Origin: Pseudomonadota bacterium
GTDB taxonomy: Bacteria; Pseudomonadota; Alphaproteobacteria; Rhizobiales; Rhizobiaceae
NCBI GenBank assembly: GCA_023433855.1
Contig: JAEYTV010000154.1
Coordinates: 1 to 11,845 of the forward strand
DNA length: 11,845 bases
Direction of reading: 5' to 3'
How positions within the stretch are numbered: the first letter of the stretch is position 1; every line of letters begins with the position of its first letter. Shown here piece after piece: positions 5,922 through 11,845 of this stretch. The notes under the pieces are model-generated. The model made no database searches. It was not told where the DNA came from and worked only from the letters and a program-made list of their open reading frames with translations. Both the position numbers and the translations under genes were made by a program.

Positions 5922-8264
5922 TCAATTCGTTGATGGCGCCGGTGCCGGACCTTCCTTGTAATACGAAACATAAGTGTTGCGCAGGCGCTCCGGTGCACCC
6001 GGATCCGCATATCTATGCAGTTCGGACATGTCGGTCTTGTTGAGAATGACCCCGACGGTCTTGGCGGCAATCTGAGGCTCCGAACGAAGCACCGACTGCA
6101 CAGCCTTTGCAGGCGTCACGCCCCATTCTGTCACGAAGATGAAACCATCCACATAGGGTTCGAATGCTTTGGCATCGATGACCGGAATGAGGGGGGCGAG
6201 ATCGACGACGATCACGTCAAAGGTCTCCTTCATGCTCTCCAGGAACTGGCTCATTCCTGGGGACGCCAGTAGTTCGCTGGTGTGTGCAAGCTGTTTGCTG
6301 CGCGACGTCATCGGCAGAATGGTCAACCGCGAACGTCGGTCGACGCGTGCCGCGTTTGTCCATGGGGTTTTACCGAGGACGACCTCGACCAGTCCAGCTT
6401 CCGGTTCGCTTCCCAACATCCGGGTGAGACCCGGATTGCGCATGTCGGCATCGATGACCAGAGTTCGAACGCCGGTGGAAGCTACAAGACCGGCGAAGTT
6501 TGCCGCCACCATGGACTTACCCTCTCCCGGCAGGCACGAAACGACGCCAATCACCCGGCACCTGCGATCTTGAAGCATGATGTCGCAGGCAAGCTTGGTG
6601 TTCCGCAGCGTTTCGGCAAACTGCGAGCGCGGCGCCTCGACGGCAATCCGCATCAAACGCCTGAACGAGATCGGATTGCCCTGCGGCTCAACGGCGCCCT
6701 CCGGCTCAGCCGGCGGTGGCGCCGGCTTTTCTTCGACCAGCGCGCCGTTGATCTTAGGCAGATATCCGAGGAACCGCAGACCAAGCTTGTCCCTGACATC
6801 GTCGCCTGTACGGAAGAAACGCTCCCGGAACTCGAGCAAGGTTGCTACTGCCGCGCCGAGCATGAGGCCAAGAACGAGCGACAGAGCCATCGTCAAGGTT
6901 TTCCGAGGGCTCGACGGTGCTGTAGGCCTTCCTGCTTCCGAGATGACCCTGGCCTTTGCGATCGGGAAGGATTGGCGCTGTGTCGCCTCCTCGAAACGAC
7001 TCAAATAGGATTCGTAGAGCGATTTAAGCGCTGCAGCCCGCTGCTCGAGTTCACGAAGCTGAACCATCGAGACATTGGCTTCGGAATTCCGGCCCGCCAC
7101 TCGCTCGATGCTCTCGCGCAGCGATGTCTCACGCGAACTTGCGACCTCGAATTCATTGCGAAAACTTCCTGTAAGCTGCTGCAGCTCGCGGTAGATCTGC
7201 TGTGCAACGTCGCCTTTTTCAGCCTTCAGCGCGACAGCTTGCGGATGATCCGCGCCGAACTGCTGAACAACGCCCTGCTCCCGGTCGTTGATCGCAATAT
7301 ACCGCTTGCGCAATTCCTGAATGACCGTGTTGTCGGTATCGCGTGCCGAAACCACTGCATTCTCGACCGCTGCTTCCGGTCCCTTGCTGATGATCGCCTG
7401 GTACTGCTGATAGCGTGCGGATGCGGCAGCGGCATCGGCCTGCGCGACGATCAGTTGACTGCTGAGGTCCGACAGTTGTTGCGTCGACAGCAATTCCCCG
7501 CGCGGTGAAACGAGATTGTGCTCAACCTTATATTGCTCTACCGCAAGCGATGCCTGCTGAGAACGGGTGTTGAGGTCATTGAGCCTTTCCTGAAGCCAAA
7601 GGGACGCCCGCTCCGAAGCATCGAAATTGGCGTTCAACTGGTCGGTCAGATAGGCGTCCGCATAGGCTCGCGCGATCGAGGCGGAGAGTTGCGGATCCGC
7701 AGACCGCACCGACAGAGCGATTACGGAGCTTCGTCCGACCCGCTCCACCGTCAGCGCCTGCTGAAGGATCGCTGCCGCTTTCTCGCGTCGACCGAGGCGC
7801 GCCAGTTCCTCGGACGGCGGGGGGCCGCCGGGACTGAGCATCGCAGCAACGCTTCTGATCGCCCCTTTGGCAAGGTCTACCGGCGACTGGGGCGGATCGA
7901 CGATCGTCTCGTTCTGGTCGAAATTGCCCTTGTCCACCACCCGCAGCGCCAACGCCTTGGACTTCAGGATCTCCACGGCACTCGACATGCGGTTGTCGAT
8001 CTGCTGCACCGTCTGGCTATCCCTCTCGTCTTCCGCATATCGAGAGAGATTTTCATCGATCAGGATCTGAGTCATCGCGGTATAGATTGGCTGCACCATG
8101 AACAGGTATAGCCCGGCGAGTGCCACAGCGGCGACCACGCAGATCGCGATCACACCGGAGCGCCGGATGGCTGCGGCCCAGAGCTTGTCAAGATCTATAA
8201 AGGTGTCGCTGTCGCGCGCCTCACCCGGGAATATTGGTCTTGGTCGAAAGTTTACCTGATCCAT
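5922..8264 (-). CDS. exoP: Exopolysaccharide polymerization/chain-length protein, Wzz domain fused to BY-kinase-like ATPase
   Basis: A 780-residue inner-membrane protein; S. meliloti ExoP is about 786. It controls succinoglycan polymerization and export. Membrane helix 1 is about 37-57. A long periplasmic, partly coiled-coil Wzz/PCP region follows. The proline-rich motif RPTAPSSPRK starts at Arg446 and runs into helix 2 (about 457-477, ending GLMLG); substitutions in this motif in S. meliloti ExoP change polymer size. The cytoplasmic domain has Walker A LPGEGKS (Lys583), Walker A' VIDAD (Asp605, Asp607) and Walker B VIVVD (Asp688). The C-terminal tail carries only a short tyrosine cluster (TYVSYY). 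I chose the ATG at 8264 because GGAAAG lies 8 nt upstream. The ATG at 8285 adds 7 residues, has no visible ribosome-binding site, and would give 787, closer to the S. meliloti length, so the start is not settled. It is the last gene of the exo operon. Confidence 0.95.
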   Translation of the reverse strand: MDQVNFRPRPIFPGEARDSDTFIDLDKLWAAAIRRSGVIAICVVAAVALAGLYLFMVQPIYTAMTQILIDENLSRYAEDERDSQTVQQIDNRMSSAVEILKSKALALRVVDKGNFDQNETIVDPPQSPVDLAKGAIRSVAAMLSPGGPPPSEELARLGRREKAAAILQQALTVERVGRSSVIALSVRSADPQLSASIARAYADAYLTDQLNANFDASERASLWLQERLNDLNTRSQQASLAVEQYKVEHNLVSPRGELLSTQQLSDLSSQLIVAQADAAAASARYQQYQAIISKGPEAAVENAVVSARDTDNTVIQELRKRYIAINDREQGVVQQFGADHPQAVALKAEKGDVAQQIYRELQQLTGSFRNEFEVASSRETSLRESIERVAGRNSEANVSMVQLRELEQRAAALKSLYESYLSRFEEATQRQSFPIAKARVISEAGRPTAPSSPRKTLTMALSLVLGLMLGAAVATLLEFRERFFRTGDDVRDKLGLRFLGYLPKINGALVEEKPAPPPAEPEGAVEPQGNPISFRRLMRIAVEAPRSQFAETLRNTKLACDIMLQDRRCRVIGVVSCLPGEGKSMVAANFAGLVASTGVRTLVIDADMRNPGLTRMLGSEPEAGLVEVVLGKTPWTNAARVDRRSRLTILPMTSRSKQLAHTSELLASPGMSQFLESMKETFDVIVVDLAPLIPVIDAKAFEPYVDGFIFVTEWGVTPAKAVQSVLRSEPQIAAKTVGVILNKTDMSELHRYADPGAPERLRNTYVSYYKEGPAPAPSTN

Positions 8265-8297
8265 GGAGCTCGCTTTCCGGAGCATTCAGAGGACGGA

Positions 8298-8314
8298 CGG
8301 CAGGAAGGCTGCCG
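8298..8314 (-). other. GC-rich hairpin in the exoN-exoP gap
   Basis: CGGCAG and CTGCCG form a perfect 6-bp stem around a 5-nt loop in the 75-nt gap between the exoN stop and the exoP ATG. In the direction of transcription it is not followed by a T run, so it is not a convincing terminator. It could stabilise a 3' end or partly attenuate exoP expression; this is inference only. Confidence 0.35.
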
Positions 8315-8339
8315 CCCGTTTCGAATTGTCCTAGAGTTT

Positions 8340-9245
8340 CTACGCGGCCTGAACCCGCATTTCGTGCGACATCAGCAGTTCCTTGATGGAAGCATGCAGT
8401 TCAGCGCCCATGTCGGCTCGAAGCAAGGCAAAGGCGACATTCGCCTCGATGAAGCCGCGCTTGCTGCCACAATCAAAAGTGCGCCCCTTGTAGGGATGCG
8501 CGTGAAATGATTGAGCCTGTGCAAGCCTGTGCATGCTGTCAGTCAGCTGAATCTCGTTGCCGGCGCCTCTCTCCTGGCTCGCGAGAAGTTCGAAAATTTC
8601 GGGCTGCAGAATATAACGACCATTGAGGTAATAGTTGGATGGGGCTTCGGAAGGCTTCGGCTTTTCCACCATCTGTGTGACTTCGAAACCGTGCTTCACC
8701 GTTCGGCCCACTCCGACGATGCCGTAGCTCGACGTCTCTTCCGGCGCACATTCTTCCACCGCAAAGACATTACCGCCGACTTCTTCGTAAAGTTCCATCA
8801 GGCCAGCCATGCAGCCTTGCGATCCGTAGGAAACCATATCCGGGAGAAGCAGTGCAAAAGGTTCGTTTCCGACCAGTTCGCGAGCACACCAGACAGCATG
8901 GCCGAGCCCCAGCGGGACCTGCTGCCGTGTATAGCTGACAGTGCCTGCGAGCGGCAGCATCTTCTCCAGCTGGGTGACCTGTACCGTCTTGCCGGAGCGT
9001 GTCAGGGCGGCGATGAGTTCCGGTGTATTGTCGAAATAATCCTCGATCGCCGTCTTGTTGCGGCTGGTGACGAAGATGATGTTCTCGATTCCCGCCTGCA
9101 TCGCTTCATCGACCGCGTACTGAACAACGGGACGGTCGACGATCGTCAGCATTTCCTTTGGCATGGCCTTGGTGGCCGGCAGGAACCGGGTGCCGTTACC
9201 GGCAACCGGTATCACCGCCTTTCGAACTGGTCTCATCATGTCCAT
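8340..9245 (-). CDS. exoN: UTP--glucose-1-phosphate uridylyltransferase
   Basis: A 301-residue cytoplasmic nucleotidyltransferase that makes UDP-glucose, the sugar donor for the exopolysaccharide glucosyltransferases. The GalU-type signature is at 12-33: [16 protein letters not shown] then PKEML, with the UTP-binding GxGTR loop and conserved Lys26 and Lys30. Further family features are PLGLGHAV, the VEKPK lysine segment and FDCGSKRGF near the C-terminus. The length matches bacterial GalU proteins. The ATG at 9245 has AAGGAA 6 nt upstream; Met3 and Met4 are possible but less well placed starts. Its start overlaps the end of exoO by 10 nt. The sequence alone would also fit a housekeeping galU; the flanking exo genes in S. 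meliloti order make exoN the better name. Confidence 0.95.
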   Translation of the reverse strand: MDMMRPVRKAVIPVAGNGTRFLPATKAMPKEMLTIVDRPVVQYAVDEAMQAGIENIIFVTSRNKTAIEDYFDNTPELIAALTRSGKTVQVTQLEKMLPLAGTVSYTRQQVPLGLGHAVWCARELVGNEPFALLLPDMVSYGSQGCMAGLMELYEEVGGNVFAVEECAPEETSSYGIVGVGRTVKHGFEVTQMVEKPKPSEAPSNYYLNGRYILQPEIFELLASQERGAGNEIQLTDSMHRLAQAQSFHAHPYKGRTFDCGSKRGFIEANVAFALLRADMGAELHASIKELLMSHEMRVQAA

Positions 9246-10249
9246 TCTTTGTTCCTTTCTGGAGGGAGCCCCCGCCCCGGCGGATCGTATTTCGGTTGGT
9301 GCGGGCCGCGGTGCAGCAGCCGGCGCATTCGAACAGAGATCGGCATACGCAGATGCCTCAGAGCACTTGGATTTCCGATTGCTGTTTTCAAGATGGCCCC
9401 AATGGCGCCCCTCTTGATCTCATCGACGAGCGTCAGGAACGCCGCCGCCTCCTTTATGCTGCGGGTTCTTTTCCGCTGCGCGGCCATTGCCGCCGGATCG
9501 AGCGCGAAACGTGCAAGGAATGCTCGGTCCGAAGCAAGCATTGCCTCGAGATGATGGTGTTCCAGCACCCGGGAAATCGAACCATGCCGAAGGTTATAGA
9601 TGTACCCGACATCCGGTACGACCGCGCATGTTGCCCCGCATGCAAGAGCCGAGGCCAACAGCAGGTAATCCTCGCCCACCAGCAGGCTTTCGTCGAACTG
9701 CAACCGGTGACGCAGGAGAAACTCCCGTTCGAAAATCGGTTTCATGTAGCCGAAGTTGAAGGTCGACTGGAAGATGATGTTGGAGGCGACGAATTCGGCA
9801 AGGGTCATCGTAGACCGGCGCGCAAGCTTGTCTCCAGGGAACATCACCTGAGACTTCCCCCCTTCGAGCGGAACAACCTCCATGTTGTCGACGACGACCT
9901 GCGCCCCGGCGGCCTCGGCCTTTTCGATCATTCGTACGAGACGGGCAGGATAGACGGCGTCGTCGGAGTCGAGCACGGCGATCCATCTGCCACGTGCGGC
10001 AGCAAATCCGACGTTGCGGGCGGCGGCCGGACCGCCATTCTGTTGCCTGGCGATCAGCCGCACCCGTTCGTCCTCGATATGGCTGACCGTCTCGCGTGTG
10101 CGGTCAGTGGAGCAGTCATCGACAACAATCACTTCGACGGTCACCCCGGATTGCGCAAGCGCGCTTGAAACGGCGCGCTCCACCGTTTCTTCAGCGTTGA
10201 AGGCGGCGATGACGAAACTCACATCAGGCTGTAGCGGGTTCGTCGTCAT
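9236..10249 (-). CDS. exoO: Family-2 glycosyltransferase, succinoglycan biosynthesis
   Basis: A 337-residue GT2-family enzyme. In S. meliloti, ExoO adds a beta-1,6-linked glucose to the growing lipid-linked octasaccharide at the cytoplasmic face. The N-terminal GT-A fold shows [14 protein letters not shown], the nucleotide-sugar motif [12 protein letters not shown] (Asp44, Asp45) and the metal-binding LDSDD (Asp94, Asp96, Asp97). A later GEDYLLL segment fits the catalytic-base (ED) region. No membrane helix is evident. Its ATG overlaps the exoM stop by 4 nt (ATGA), a typical coupling arrangement, and only a weak ribosome-binding site is visible. The specific linkage is assigned by gene order; sequence motifs alone show only a GT2 enzyme. 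Confidence 0.9.
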   Translation of the reverse strand: MTTNPLQPDVSFVIAAFNAEETVERAVSSALAQSGVTVEVIVVDDCSTDRTRETVSHIEDERVRLIARQQNGGPAAARNVGFAAARGRWIAVLDSDDAVYPARLVRMIEKAEAAGAQVVVDNMEVVPLEGGKSQVMFPGDKLARRSTMTLAEFVASNIIFQSTFNFGYMKPIFEREFLLRHRLQFDESLLVGEDYLLLASALACGATCAVVPDVGYIYNLRHGSISRVLEHHHLEAMLASDRAFLARFALDPAAMAAQRKRTRSIKEAAAFLTLVDEIKRGAIGAILKTAIGNPSALRHLRMPISVRMRRLLHRGPHQPKYDPPGRGLPPERNKEWT

Positions 10250-11175
10250 GTGGCTTCGGCTGTTCCATACTGGCGGATCTCCCGCATGCCGAGCGAACCG
10301 GACACAGCGCCCGCATGCAGCGCGGCGCGAAGCGCGTAGCGGTTACGCGTCACCGGGGCAAAGAAGGTCGCGGCGGTGATGGCGGCGCAATAGCCGCACT
10401 TCAGTGCAGCAAGTCCGGCCTGCCTGATGCGACCGATCCCCACGCTCTTCGAAGCAAGAATGCGGCCATGTGTCTGGCCCGACCGGAACCGCCGCTTGGC
10501 AAGCCAAAAGAAGCTGGCTCGCCGTGCCGGTACGCGCTCTTCTACAACCGCGTTACGGCTGTACTCGATCCGGCCGCCCGCATCGGTAACTTCGGTGAAG
10601 AAATGGGTGTCTTCGCCGCCACTCTGCCCAAGCGCGAGCGCGAACCTTCGGCCGGCGACAGCTGGGGACCGCATGTCCAGCAGCACATTGCAAGTGTAGC
10701 CGGTCCTGATCTCGCCGTTAACCCAGACGGGTTGGGTAGAGTGGAAGTCGCCGTCGCGCATCCAGCCGGCACTCTGCCCGTCATAAATCGCCCTGACAGG
10801 TCCAAGGACCACGTCTGCTCCCGCAAGCATCAGCGTCGAAAACAGTTCGCTCAGCCAGCGCCGACTGGCCGTTTCGTCGTCATCGATAAAAGCCAGGTAA
10901 TCGGCTTCACATTCTGTGAGGCAGGCATTGCGGGCGATGGAAATATTGGATTGGGGGCAGTGCACGTAATGGATCGGGAACGGCGAAACAGGCCGCAGTT
11001 CCTCCACTAGCGCAAAGGCACTGGGTTCGGCGTCATTGTCGGCAACGATGAGCCTAAGAAGCGCGCCGGCTGGCACCTGAAGATCGAAGAGGGACTTCAG
11101 CGTTTCCCGCAATTCCGGACGTCGGTAGGTGCAGATGCCGACATCGATGCGGACGGGCTTTTGCTGCTCGATCAT
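10246..11175 (-). CDS. exoM: Family-2 beta-1,4-glucosyltransferase, succinoglycan biosynthesis
   Basis: A 309-residue GT2 enzyme, the length I recall for S. meliloti ExoM, which transfers the fourth sugar (beta-1,4-glucose) of the succinoglycan repeat unit. The N-terminus reads DVGICTYRRPE. It is followed by the VADND acidic motif (Asp46, Asp48), the NISIARN donor-site segment and FIDDDE (Asp98-100), the metal-binding DXD. A later GGEDTHFF fits the catalytic-base region. Asp residues of this kind were shown to be essential in S. meliloti ExoM. The frame is open to 11358, but the ATG at 11175 is chosen: GGAGGA lies 7 nt upstream, it touches the exoA stop (TGATG), and the GT2 fold begins right after it. 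The longer upstream part is antiparallel-free but simply exoA read in another frame. Confidence 0.92.
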   Translation of the reverse strand: MIEQQKPVRIDVGICTYRRPELRETLKSLFDLQVPAGALLRLIVADNDAEPSAFALVEELRPVSPFPIHYVHCPQSNISIARNACLTECEADYLAFIDDDETASRRWLSELFSTLMLAGADVVLGPVRAIYDGQSAGWMRDGDFHSTQPVWVNGEIRTGYTCNVLLDMRSPAVAGRRFALALGQSGGEDTHFFTEVTDAGGRIEYSRNAVVEERVPARRASFFWLAKRRFRSGQTHGRILASKSVGIGRIRQAGLAALKCGYCAAITAATFFAPVTRNRYALRAALHAGAVSGSLGMREIRQYGTAEAT

Positions 11176-11845
11176 CAAACGGTCCTCCGTCGACGAACAC
11201 TTATCAGTTCCAGCCAGAACCCCGCCGACCATGCAAAATGCATGATCATGGCCGACAGTGATGCGAGTGGACCATAGGGGTTCCTTTGCCCGATCGCCAT
11301 CCACAAGCCGTAGCCGAGGCAGGCAGTCGCCCAGATCGCCAGCGGTATGGCGGCCCACCAGTAGAGGAGCGCGAGTGTGGCGCCGAGCGCGACCGGCGCC
11401 ACCGCCAGAGGGATGGCCTGCCGGAGCTTCGGCACGGAACGGTGTTTCAACAGATTTCTCGCCCGGCCGCGCCCATAGCCCAGGTACTGCCGGAACAAAG
11501 CGTGGGCGCTCGCCCGCGGGTAATATGTCATATGGGTTTTCCTGGTCATCCAGATCCGGAACCCCGAGGCGCGAAGCCGATGGTCCAGTTCGGCATCTTC
11601 GTTGTGGCTGAACGTCTCGTCATACCCTCCAATGGCTCTGAAGGCGGCGATCCGCATGAGAGCATGGTGTCCGTGATCGACCCATTCGCCGCCGCCGCCC
11701 GCACGGTGCTTGGAGCCGCCGTTTCCAAGCTTGGAATTCTGTGCAAGGGCGGTCGCTTTCTGGAACAGGCTCGATCCGACGGTATCCATGCCCACCACGA
11801 CCGAATCTGCCCGCATCTCGAGAGCTTCCTGTAAGAGCGTCCGGC
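11175..11845 (-). CDS. exoA: Family-2 beta-1,3-glucosyltransferase, succinoglycan biosynthesis, C-terminal part (5' end outside window)
   Basis: The frame is open to the window edge and covers about 222 residues; S. meliloti ExoA is about 330, so the N-terminal third with the DXD motif is missing. ExoA adds the first glucose to the lipid-linked galactose at the inner membrane. Visible features are GGGGEWVDHGHHALMRI, the FRAIGGYDETF and NEDAELDHRLR segments typical of GT2 enzymes (ED catalytic-base region), and RASAHALFRQYLGYGRGRA, a Q..RW-like region. Two or three hydrophobic stretches lie near the C-terminus (AVAPVALGATLALLYWW, AIWATACLGYGLWMAI, MIMHFAWSAGFWLEL), fitting a membrane-associated enzyme. 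The stop TGA at 11177-11175 shares one base with the exoM start. The methionine at 11816 is internal and is not the start. Confidence 0.9.
   Translation of the reverse strand, partial: RTLLQEALEMRADSVVVGMDTVGSSLFQKATALAQNSKLGNGGSKHRAGGGGEWVDHGHHALMRIAAFRAIGGYDETFSHNEDAELDHRLRASGFRIWMTRKTHMTYYPRASAHALFRQYLGYGRGRARNLLKHRSVPKLRQAIPLAVAPVALGATLALLYWWAAIPLAIWATACLGYGLWMAIGQRNPYGPLASLSAMIMHFAWSAGFWLELISVRRRRTV
11183..11188 (-). promoter_or_regulatory. Ribosome-binding site deciding the exoM start
   Basis: On the minus strand this is GGAGGA, 7 nt before the ATG at 11175 and inside the last codons of exoA. It is the strongest Shine-Dalgarno match in the window and argues against the longer reading that starts at 11358. 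Confidence 0.75.

Noticed and set aside
6282..7508. A 408-codon open frame on the + strand opposite exoP
   Set aside because: It is a shadow of the GC-rich exoP gene: no recognisable domain, unusual Arg/Cys/His-rich composition, and the minus-strand frame has clear Wzz and Walker motifs.
8511..9554. A 347-codon open frame on the + strand opposite exoN and exoO
   Set aside because: It crosses the exoN/exoO junction antisense to two strongly supported genes and shows no family motif.
11176..11358. An N-terminally extended exoM starting at 11358
   Set aside because: The extra 61 codons lie wholly inside exoA in another frame, and the GT2 fold and the GGAGGA site support the ATG at 11175.

Overview
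The window is about 11.8 kb of GC-rich DNA with an almost uninterrupted coding layout. It looks like Rhizobiaceae (Sinorhizobium/Ensifer-like). The strongest reason is the right half, where genes matching exoP, exoN, exoO, exoM and exoA lie in the order known from the succinoglycan cluster of Sinorhizobium meliloti. No database search was run; all assignments rest on reading motifs, lengths and gene order.

Left half (1-5860, + strand): an assimilatory nitrate/nitrite reduction operon. It holds the 3' half of nirB (siroheme nitrite reductase large subunit, truncated by the window edge), nirD (Rieske-type small subunit), a 49-codon ORF that reads like the two ends of a formate/nitrite transporter gene joined in frame, narB/nasA (Mo-bis-MGD nitrate reductase with a C-terminal [2Fe-2S] domain), and cysG (siroheme synthase). 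Nitrate is reduced to nitrite by NarB and nitrite to ammonium by NirBD, while CysG makes the siroheme needed by NirB. NirD keeps all four Rieske ligands, so it could carry electrons from NirB to NarB as well as within NirBD.

Right half (5922-11845, - strand): part of a succinoglycan-type exopolysaccharide operon, transcribed right to left. It holds exoA (3' part), exoM, exoO, exoN and exoP. ExoN makes UDP-glucose. ExoA, ExoM and ExoO are family-2 glucosyltransferases that extend the lipid-linked repeat unit. ExoP is the inner-membrane chain-length co-polymerase with a cytoplasmic BY-kinase-like domain. The first four genes overlap at their stop/start codons; exoP follows after a 75-nt gap containing a small GC hairpin.

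The two operons converge with only 61 nt between stop codons. There is no RNA gene, mobile element, CRISPR array or gene-free stretch over 300 bases. I see no new biological system here. The most unusual item is the apparent transporter-gene remnant between nirD and narB.
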